Origin: Iris pallida
Lineage: Eukaryota > Streptophyta > Magnoliopsida > Asparagales > Iridaceae
Assembly: GCA_029216955.1 (NCBI GenBank)
Contig: JANAVB010015600.1
Location: forward strand, 34,111,832-34,175,831
Length of the DNA stretch: 64,000 nucleotides
Direction of reading: 5' to 3'
Below the pieces are notes generated by a model. The model ran no database searches. It saw nothing but the letters and a program-made list of their open reading frames with translations, and was not told where the DNA came from. Shown here piece after piece: positions 55,655 to 64,000 of this stretch. Numbering within the stretch: position 1 is the first letter of the stretch; every line of letters begins with the position of its first letter. A program made the position numbers and the translations under genes.

Positions 55655-56848
55655 GTGCCTACCGGAGGAGAACTACCAATTCAGCCCGTCCAGCCTGCAG
55701 AGCCTGATGATGGCACTTTGGTGGGTCTCATCAGGTCACTATTAGCCTCCCAGGATCGTCGAGGAGATGCCTTGCACCAGGCGGTGGCAGACGCTTTGAC
55801 CAGAGGAGGTCATCAGGATAACAGCGCGGCCAACAGCTTCAAGCGCTTGAACCCTCCCTTCTTCGACGACAGTGAAGATGCGATCGCTGCAGATGCTTGG
55901 CTTCAGGACACAGAGGTGATTCTAGAAGCAGCCAGGACTCCAGAGAACGAGAAGGTGGCCGTGGTGCGCCTACAGCTATTGGATCTTGCCCGCAGTTGGT
56001 GTGCGGCGCAGGCCTTTGGATTAGTGGCCCCTATTGCCTGGGCAGTATTCAGGGAGAGATTCTACACCAAGTATTTTGATGCTGTAGCTCGGTATGATCT
56101 ACAGACGAGGTTCACCAATCTGAAGCAGATGGACAGGACGGTCGATGGATATGCGACCGAGTTCTCTAGGCTCAGTCGGTTTGCTTCCACCTTGGTAGCA
56201 ACCGACTTCGATAAAGCCCAGCGGTTCCAGCAGGGGCTTCATCTGGAGATTCTATTGGCAGTAGAGCAGTTTGAGCATCAGACCTTTGATGCAGTACTGA
56301 GGGCAGCCCGGAGGCATGAATATACCTTCCAGAGGATCGTGGATAGGATCGAAGGTCAGAAGCGATCCTATAGCCAGATGAATCAGTCATCAGTACCAGC
56401 CCCGGCAGCCAGGGCTTTGACCATTGGAGCTCCGAGGCGGGCGGCCTCAGTGACGTCGGTTCAGCATTCCACCCCGACGCACCCTCAGCAGCAGAAGCAG
56501 AAGCAGTCTTCCGCAGTGGGATGTTCACACTGCGGAAAGCCAGGACATGTGGTATCAGAGTGTCGTAGAGCACAGGGTTTGTGCTTGGTTTGTGGTGCTC
56601 CGGACCATAGGGTTGGGAACTGCCCGAACATGGGAAGTTCATCGGCCTTCTCTAGTCCTTCAGTTAGAGGACCAGCACCAGTCCAGCAGCAGCAGCTGCT
56701 GCAGTACCCGTTCCCGAGGCCATTGCCGACGCAGGCCCAGATATTCCAGCAGCAGAGACCGCAACAGTCTGCTCAGGCCCAAGCCCTGATCCAGAGCAGG
56801 CAGAGGAGTTTTCAGCAGAGGGGACCCGCACCCAGAGGGCATGGTTAA
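55655..56848 (+). pseudogene. gag: gag of element B (397 aa visible)
   Basis: The frame is open further upstream, to before 55535, without an in-frame ATG, so the start codon is unclear or lost; 55655 is a GTG. The domains are a Gln/Pro-rich N-terminus, a capsid (FKRLNPPFFDDSEDAIAADA, WAVFRERFYTKYF, VDGYATEFSRLSRFAS) and two CCHC knuckles (CSHCGKPGHVVSEC, CLVCGAPDHRVGNC), then a Gln-rich tail. TAA at 56846-56848 is followed in the same frame by pol (VLALT...), so gag and pol were probably one frame, or one frame with a stop between them. Confidence 0.87.
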
Positions 56849-56857
56849 GTACTGGCC

Positions 56858-59800
56858 TTGACCATGGGAGAAGAAGGATTAGCACCAGGAGAGGTAGTGG
56901 CAGGTATTATTCTCGTCAACACCTTTCCAGCTTCAGTATTATTTGATTCTGGTGCCTCACATTCATTTATGTCTGCACGATTCGCGACACGGATAGGACT
57001 GGAGCCCGAGTCATTATCAGTAAGGCTCAATATACTTACTGGTAACGGACTTATGGGAGTAGATAGAGTGTTTTTCTTGTGTCGGATCGTAGTTAATGGT
57101 AGAGAGTTCCCCGCTAGATTGATAGAGTTTCCAATGGCCGATTATGATGTGGTCTTAGGGATAGATTGGTTGAGGGACCAGTATGCTAGGATAGACTGCC
57201 ACATTGGCAGGGTTGTTTTTAGCATCCCAAGCGAGCCGGAGTTTTCCTTCTCCCGAGGCGAAGTTGAACCTTCTCCTCCAGTGTTGCGGATGGCAGTAGC
57301 AGTAATACAGTTACCCCGAATAGTCAAAAAGTTTCCAGATGTTTTCCCAGAAGAGCTTCCAAGGATACCGCCAGAGCGGAAGATCGAGTTCACCATCGAC
57401 TTGATTCCCGGAACAGCCCCAGTGTCAGAGAGAGTCTACAGGATGGCGCCGTCAGAATTAGAGATATTGTACAAGATGATTGAAGAACTCAGAACCAAAG
57501 GATTCATTCATACAAGTGGATCGCCTTGGGAAGCCCCGATGCTTCTTATGAAAAAGAAGGATAGTACGTCCAGATTATGTGTAGATTATCGTGCCTTGAA
57601 CTCAGTGACAATCAAGAACAGATACCCTCTCCCGTAGATAAATGACTTGTTTGATCAACTCAGAGGAGCAACAGTATTCTCGAAGATAGATTTGTGGTTA
57701 GGATACCATCAGATCAGAGTCAGAGAGCAGGACATCCCGAAGACATCATTCCGATCCCGGTATGGGCATTGAAAGTTCCTTGTGATGCCATTTGGAGTGA
57801 CCAATGCGCCGGCTGTATTCATGGACCTCATGAATCGCATCTTCATGCCTCATTTGGATCAGTTCGTGATTGTGTTCCTAGACGATATTTTGGTCTACAG
57901 CAAGAATAAAGCGGAGCATGAGCATCATCTCAGAGTTGTTCTTCAGATTCTCAGAGAGCACCAGTTGTATGCCAAGTTCAGTAAATGCGAGTTCTGGCTC
58001 AATCGCATTTCGTACTTGGGTCATATCATCACCAAGGGAGGAGTGGAAGTGGATCCCTAGAAGATTGTGGCCATTGAGACATGGCAAGTGCCCAACACAG
58101 TTGCAGAAGTTCGCAGTTTTCTTGGATTGGCCGGCTACTACCGGCGATTTGTTTCGAACTTTGCTCGAATCTCAGTGCCATTGACCCAGTTGATCCGCAA
58201 GGATGTACAGTTTACTTGGACAGCAGAGTGCCAGAATTCTTTTAAGAAGTTGAAGCGAGGCTTGATGACGGCACCCATTCTCATACTTCTAGATGGAATC
58301 GGAGGGTTCTCGGTGTATTGTGATGCTTCAGGCATAGGCTTAGGATGTGTTCTGATGCAGCATGGGAAGGTAATAGCTTATGCGTTACGACAACTTCGTG
58401 ATCATGAGAGGAATTACCCAACCCATGACTTGGAGCTGGCAGTAGTAGTATTTGCACTTAAGTTATGGAGGCACTACTTGTACGGAGATAGGGTAGAGAT
58501 TTTTACCGACCATAAGAGCCTGAAATATGTTTTCACCCAGAAGGATCTTAACATGCGTCAGAGGAGATGGCTGGAGCTTCTTGTGGATTATGATGTCAAC
58601 TTGCAGTATCATCCATGGAAGGCCAACATCGTTGCAGATGCATTGAGTAGGAGAGCCAGAGTTTATTTCCTAACAGCACAGCCGGAGTTGTTAGCGGATC
58701 TTCAGAAGATGGGTATAGAAGTTGTTCTTCCTTCCAGTGTGGCATTGATGGCCAGCATGCAAGTTCAGTCCACTATAGTCGAGAGGATCCGGATGGCACA
58801 GTCAGCAGATTCCAAGCTTCAGTGACTCAGAGCAGAGTGTGAGGCAGGACGAAGACCAGAGTTATGTATCCATGAAGACGGTACACTTCGACATAGGAAG
58901 CGTCTTTGTGTACCCAGCAGAGATATCAGACAGGAGATTATGGCGGAGGCTCACAGTTCACAGTATTCCATTCATCTCGGTGGTACGAAGATGTACCGTG
59001 ATATCCGTCAGCACTTTTGGTGGGATGACATGAAGATGGAGATAGCCCGGTTTGTCTCTTGATGTTTGGTTTGCCAACAAGTTAAAGCTGAATATCAGAG
59101 GCCAGCTGGACTTCTTTAGCCCTTGCCAATTTCAGAATGGAAGTGAGAGCATATAACCATAGATTTTGTGGCTGGATTGCCTAGATCCCCAGCTGGCAGA
59201 GACGCTATTTGGGTTGTCATAGACAGGCTCACGAAGGGGGTTCACTTTCTCCCGTTCAGAGTTGGTCAGTCGACGGCTTAGCTAGCAGAGATGTATCTCC
59301 GGCAGATTGTCAGATTGCATGGTGTGCCAGTCAGTATCACTTAGGACAGAGATTCCAGATTTACGTCGTACTTTTGGCATAGCCTGCAAAAGAGTTTGGG
59401 AACTCGCCTCCGGTTCAGCTCAGCATATCACCCACAGACAGATGGCCAGTCAGAACGCACGATCCAGACTCTCGAAGACATGTTGAGATCTTGTACGCTC
59501 GACTTTGGTAGATCGTGGAAAGATCACCTGCACCTGGTGGAGTTCTCGTACAACAACAGTTTCTAGGCTAGTATCCAAATGGCACCGTTCCAGGCACTGT
59601 ATGGTAGGAAGTGCCGATCTCTGCTAGCATGGGACGATATCGGAGAGAGACAGATGCTCGGTCCGGAAATGATTGCTCAGACCGTTGAAGTGGTCAGGAG
59701 AGTCAGAGATCATCTTCGAGTTGCCCAAGATCGCCAGCGTCATTGGGCCGATTCTCATCGACGACCCCTTGAATTCTCGGTCGGTGACCATGTATTCCTG

Positions 59801-60199
59801 AGGATTTCGCCTAACCGCGGCGTCATTCGTTTTGGCGTACAGGGAAAGCTTAGTCCTAGGTATATAGGACCGTTCGATATTCTGGAGCGAGTAGGTGATG
59901 TGTCCTATCGTCTCGCTCTTCCGCCATCGCTAAGAGAGGTGCATAACATGTTCCATGTATCCCAATTGCGACGGTATATCCTGGACCCGAGCCACATCCT
60001 GGATCATTCAGAATTGGTTGTTGGTACCAACCTTTCGTATGAGGAGAGGCCCGTGTCTATATTGGACCGGAGAAAGAAGGTACTCAAGAACCAGGCTATT
60101 AGTTTAGTCCGTGTTGCTTGGGGTCATCACTCTTTGGGTGAGTCGACGTAGGAGCGTGAGGATGATATCCGATCGCGATATCCCGACCTGTTTGACTCG
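56858..60199 (+). pseudogene. pol: pol of element B, one frame with 11 stop codons
   Basis: The domains are protease with intact FDSGASHSF (about residue 28), RT with FLDDIL (about 340), RNase H with CDASG (about 487), integrase ([36 protein letters not shown]) and a chromodomain at the end. Stops in frame are at 57635, 57770, 58058, 58823, 59060, 59117, 59144, 59279, 59342, 59564 and 60149; all homology stays in a single frame to the TAA near 60199. Several are CAG to TAG, TGG to TAG/TGA or CGA-type to TGA changes. That is the pattern expected from deamination of methylated cytosine. Confidence 0.92.
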
Positions 60200-60364
60200 T
60201 AAGGTATAATGTCTTCCTTATGCCTTATGCTTTCAATTCCTTGCTTGAATAAATGACTGCATGATAGACTGCTTGTTATAGCTTACGATTAGTATAGCTT
60301 GTCCTTGTCGCTCTAGCCTCTTAATTAAATTCTGAGGACGGGATTCTTTTAAGCTGGGTAGAGT
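60200..60364 (+). other. 3' untranslated part of B with polypurine tract
   Basis: This short AT-rich stretch ends in TTAAGCTGGGTAGAGT (60349-60364), the altered polypurine tract, directly before TGTAATGA of the 3' LTR. The relative B' has TTAAGGTGGG. Confidence 0.65.
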
Positions 60365-60625
60365 TGTAATGATCGTGGTTCGTATTACGTATTTGGAATA
60401 CGTATACGTATCTTGACTCGTATTTTATGTCTCTTGGCTTCGTCTATTTTGGGTTGGCTTGGTTCGGCTTGGGTTGTTCATTGGTTCATCATGAACCAAG
60501 GAGAGAACCCCTACCTACCACCACCATCACCATTTATTAACCCATTCCCTCGTTCTCTCTCTTCATTTACTTCTTCTTCTCCACCATTACTTCTTCAACC
60601 ACCAGGAGGGAGAGAGAGGGCTTAG

Positions 60626-60640
60626 GCAAGTGCAACTTGC
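60626..60640 (+). other. Leader hairpin, B copy
   Basis: GCAAGTGCAACTTGC forms a perfect six-base stem. Confidence 0.6.
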
Positions 60641-61083
60641 TTCATGAAGCATCTCAAGTTTTATTGTTCTATTCTCTTCCTTACTTGATTCTAAGTCTCT
60701 TTAGAACTTGGCATTTTTGGATTTGATGGATGGATTCTTGTAGATCTAAGTTTGTAACTTTTTGGTTTTTTTTTTGTTTTGATCTCTAAAACTTGGTTAT
60801 TTTCGAAAAATAATGGTTCTAGGTTGTAGATAATTCAATTTCATGCCGTTTTGGCTTTTGTTTCGCTTGATTTCGACTTCGGATGAGGAAGTTATGGCCA
60901 TGGCAAGTTTTCGGAACTTTTATGGCTGAACTTACTGTTTGGGGACGATGACCCCCATGCGTCCGGAAGGCCATGCGTCGGGAGGCCATGCGCTGCGAAG
61001 TCCTGGCAACGCATCCCTTAACTTCGAGCGTGTCATGTGCGTAGGTTCCCTACGCGCATGTACTGAAGACGCAACGTGAGTTT

Positions 61084-61431
61084 CCCACGCGCCAATGGTG
61101 CAGGAATCTTCCGCGCCAATGGTGCAGGAATCCCACGCGCCAATGGTGCAGGAATCCTATGCGCCGATGGTACAGGAATCCCACGCGCCAATGGTACAGG
61201 AATCTCACGTACCGATTAAGCAGGAATCCCACACGCCGATTGTGCAGGAATCCCACGCGCCAATGGTGCAGGAATCCCACGCGCCGATGGTACAGGAATC
61301 CTACGCGCCAATTGTGCAGAAATCCTACGCACCGATTGTGCAGGAATCCCATATGCCAATTGTGCAGGAATCCCACATGCCAATAGTGCAGGAATCCCAT
61401 GCGCCGATTGTGCAGGAATTCCATGCGCTGA
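61084..61431 (+). repeat. 24-bp tandem array in the 3' LTR of B
   Basis: About 14 copies of the CCCACGCGCCAATGGTGCAG unit plus GAAT, with GATTG/AATGG variants. It is longer than the sum of copies in the 5' LTR that I can see, so copy number changed after insertion or by strand slippage. Confidence 0.92.
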
Positions 61432-63545
61432 AATTGCTTTATTTTACCGTTTTTGCCTGTTTAAGTTGTTTTGTAGCTAGAATCTTGAAAAACTCAAAAC
61501 ATAAAAGTTGTAGATCTTTTCCTTGGCTTCAAGAATATGTCACTAGTTATTTTATGCAAGTTTCTCTCATTCATGGTAAGGTAAGAATAGAACACGATAA
61601 TGGTCCGCTGTGGCGCACTCTTGACAAGCAAACTGACATGATATATCATGACATGCTGTTACGACAGCTAGCCTGACATGACAAGTATGAATGACCTGGA
61701 CACCGTGGGCGATTGCGTTTGTACAAATAAACCAGTACTGTCTTGTATCATGTCTAGGATAGGGATCCCTGAGTACCACGGTCAGGGATACCTACAGCAG
61801 TTGACTAAGGTTAATAAACTAAAATAATTCAGTAGACATGAAGAGATTCCCAGCTACAGGCAATCCCGTTATCTGGGCGCATTAAGAGGACTTGTAGCCT
61901 ATCGACGAGTAGGGCACATTTCCAGCACACAATCACGTGTTGTATTCTTCATAAACGGACATTCGACCTGGATAACCGGATGGTCTGCAGGGCTTGTGGC
62001 TGTTGGGATAATCTCATTGCATCTTACTAGTAACTAGGCCTGTGATAACCCTAGTTAGTTAAAAGTATCAAGCCGTACTCTTGATTGGCCGTGATTGATT
62101 GGATGGAGTTTATTCCAGCTTAGTCTTATCCTGATCCTGTGCAAGATTGTGACATGACATGATTATTGATGCTTGCCTTAACAATAACGATCGGGGGTCC
62201 AGTTTTGTTCAGGCGAAGGGTTACAACCCCGGTCCTTGTTTGGTTTAAGGGTTGTAACCTGGCTCCCGGAGCAGTTCTGTGTCCTCTCTTCGTTTATTGT
62301 CTTATTGCAACCCCATGCCATGTTCGTCATGTTTTACCTTACCTTAATACCATGATTACTTATACTGGCCTTAGCAGTAAAGATCAGGAGTCCATTTCTG
62401 TTCAGACGAAGGGTTACAACCCCGGTCCTTGTTTGGTTTAAGGGTTGTAACCTGGCTCCCGGAGCATTTCTGTGTCCTCTCTTCGTTTATTGTCTATACT
62501 GTACCAATAGTATTTGAGACGGGTTTCTATTCAGGTGAAGGGTTACAATCCCGGTCCTTGTTTGGTTTAAGGGTTATGACCTGGCTACTTGAATGGTTTT
62601 CTCGTACTCAGTTTACTGTTGTTATCTCTATTATTATCAGTTATTTATTTATTGTCTTTAATATTCTATTGTGATATGCTGGTTTTAGTTCCTAAGTGAA
62701 GCCTCCTTTGTGGCACTTGCTCTTTCTGGGATCTGACCCAGCTGGTTTTGTGTGGCCAGATATCGGAGCAGCATCAGAGGATCTACCGACCTTCCAGCCA
62801 GATGGTGACCACCAGGCGTAACCCTGGCAACGAGTGGGTTTCTTTTTGTTCTCCTACTTTATTGTAAAATTATTCTTTTGAGGTGTTTAGCCGACGAGCA
62901 CTTGTTAGCTCGGTTTCACCTTTATTTACTGTCTGCCTACAGGCTATAACATGATTGACAGATCCTAGGGTTGATCATGTATGACTAAACTCTTGCTAGT
63001 CCTGACATTTTGTAACGACTAGCTTCATGATCAGCTAAATATGTAATGTTTGGGACGTCTTACTATTGAATATTTGGTGGTCTTACATCTTGTAACATTT
63101 ACTTACTTGCTTGTGATTGAGACAATAGACTTGTTCTTGACCATAGAAGACTGATGGCTTGTAGTTAAACCCTCATGTATCTAGACAGTCGTGACCGTAT
63201 AGCGAGGTAGGTTGTACTTCAATATACGTAGCTGGCTATGTCTTCCCCCGCTCTCCAGTATTCTGGTTCTGGGGTGTGACACTAGCTAACTTATAAAGCT
63301 AGATCCCCATGATCATTTTGATGAAGCGTCGGGGATGCCTTACTGCTTTATCTCATATGTTTATTAATTGATGTTTTCTTACTTTGAATGATTGAGACAT
63401 AGATGCTCTGTGAGACCATAGGAGACTTGAATGTAGCATGCACCCCTTTGTCTCTTCACAACCACGATCGTCGTATGGCGTTTGTATACCTCATATGGAG
63501 TAGCTGGCCTAGTCCGTCTCCGTATTTTGGTACTGGGGCGTGACA

Positions 63546-64000
63546 TACATGGAGGAGGCGGAGAGAAAAAGAAGAAGAAGAAGAAGAAGAAGTTGGTGGT
63601 GGTGATGGTTCTTGGTGGTGGTGATGATGAAGAGTGGTAATAGTGGTTGTGGTGTTAATGGTTTAAAGGAGGAGGAGAAGAAGAATATGAAGAAGAAGGA
63701 GTTGGAGGAGGGGGTACTGTCGGCTGAGATGGGGGGGTGTGTATGTTGCTGTTGTTGTTGTGAGGGAGGAGAGAGAAGAGAGGTGAGTGATTGGTTTAGA
63801 AAAGTAGGGAGAGAGAGTGTGTGTGATATTAATGAGAAAGAGAGAGAAAGAGATAGAAAAAGAGAGAGGGGTAGTGGTCGGCTGAAAATAGGGGGAAGAG
63901 GGTGTGTGATAATGGTGATGGGTGAGAGGGTGGAGTGTTGGTAGAGAGAGAGAGAATTATAGATATTATATATATATATATAAGAGATGAAATGAGATAT
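63546..64000 (-). repeat. Right part of LTR D: GAA, GGT and GA microsatellites
   Basis: (GAA)n is at about 63568-63591, GGTGGTGAT-type repeats follow to 63660, and GA-rich runs extend to 63955, then (TA)n at 63968-63982. The open frame through it (Glu/Lys/Arg-rich) is a product of the microsatellites. It resembles the GA/TG zone of the LTR of A. Confidence 0.7.

Larger units (their letters stand above)
32192..63281 (+). mobile_element. Tekay-like chromovirus B, complete, with nested element A
   Basis: LTRs beginning TGTAATGA and ending TGACA flank gag and pol. A perfect 5-bp TSD, CTAGC, is at 32187-32191 and 63282-63286. Its own parts are the 5' LTR (32192-33182 and 53443-55355), leader (55356-55654), gag, pol, PPT (60349-60364) and 3' LTR (60365-63281). 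Without the nested DNA it is about 10.8 kb. Pol has 11 stop codons, so the copy is dead. Confidence 0.92.
60365..63281 (+). mobile_element. 3' LTR of element B (2,917 bp)
   Basis: The LTR runs from TGTAATGATCG to GGGGTGTGACA, bordered by the TSD CTAGC. It contains the leader hairpin GCAAGTGCAACTTGC (60626-60640), the conserved TTGTAGATCTAAGTTT, the 24-bp array (61084-61431) and the ACAACCCCGGTCCTT repeats (62210-62570). Confidence 0.92.
29672..63545 (+). mobile_element. Solo LTR C, split by element B
   Basis: The LTR begins TGTCACTCCCCG at 29672 and ends GGGGCGTGACA at 63545, with flanks cacat (29667-29671) and tacat (63546-63550), one mismatch. Its own sequence is 29672-32191 plus 63287-63545, about 2.78 kb, with no internal region, so it is a solo LTR. 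A canonical TATA box (ACTATAAATAATC, about 29855-29867) lies 185 bases from the start. A conserved leader hairpin is at 29932-29946. Confidence 0.85.
26985..64000 (-). mobile_element. LTR D (minus sense), split by nested elements, continues past the window
   Basis: The LTR starts TGTCACGACCCGCACCC at 26985 and has the terminal stem-loop at 27034-27067. Its own sequence is 26985-29671 and 63546-64000; everything between belongs to nested insertions. It is related to the LTR of element A. It contains clusters of GTCAA/TTGAC (28218-28300) and, at the right, GA-rich and GAA microsatellites. I see no coding sequence. Confidence 0.7.

Noticed and set aside
63612..63944. 110-aa Glu/Lys/Arg-rich plus-strand frame
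   Set aside because: Translation of GAA/GGA microsatellites.

Overview
This window is intergenic DNA from a flowering plant and consists almost entirely of transposable elements nested inside one another. The evidence is long LTRs (2 to 4 kb), Ty3/gypsy polyproteins of the plant Tat and Tekay/Del (chromodomain) lineages, a CACTA DNA transposon with a plant Transposase_24-type gene, plant TATA boxes (CTATAAATA) and plant-type introns. I see no single-copy host gene, no rRNA or tRNA gene and no CRISPR array. The species cannot be named from this sequence.

Left block (1-26984). Bases 1-691 are the 3' end of an LTR that cuts into the gag of a Tat-lineage element (692-15484). That element keeps one nearly intact gag-pol frame (693-7993), broken by one frameshift and one premature stop. 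Downstream of pol, on the opposite strand, it carries what reads as a complete gene: TATA box 13060-13070, ATG at 12994, three exons (12994-12874, 12566-10270, 10204-8597) whose splice sites keep frame, a stop at 8597, and AATAAA at 8522-8517. The encoded protein of about 1,341 residues has a region resembling the plant mobile domain and a C-terminal coiled coil; one TAG codon interrupts it. The Tat 3' LTR ends at 15484 inside the RNase H region of a Tekay-like element (called B' here; pol 15485-17416, 3' LTR 17577-25270). The LTR of B' is itself split by a young, pol-less, gag-only element (E, 18127-23085; 1,749-bp LTRs, TSD TTATT). An LTR remnant (F) follows to 26984.

Right block (26985-64000) is a five-level nest, with target-site duplications (TSDs) supporting four of the insertions. 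LTR D (minus, from 26985, continuing past the window end) contains solo LTR C (29672-63545, TSD cacat/tacat). C contains the complete Tekay-like element B (32192-63281, TSD CTAGC). The 5' LTR of B contains the complete minus-strand Tekay-like element A (33183-53437, TSD gcacg/gcagg, LTRs of about 3.9 kb). The 5' LTR of A contains a 7.4-kb CACTA transposon (42644-50025, 3-bp TSD TCA).

State of the genes. All pol genes carry disabling mutations: 11 stops without a frameshift in B, 3 stops in B', and 2 stops plus a 95-bp insertion in A. Element E has the most similar LTRs and depends on other elements for reverse transcriptase and integrase. Several LTR families share short hairpins near the start of the leader or near the 3' terminus of the LTR, and most carry their own tandem arrays in the part of the LTR downstream of the TATA box.
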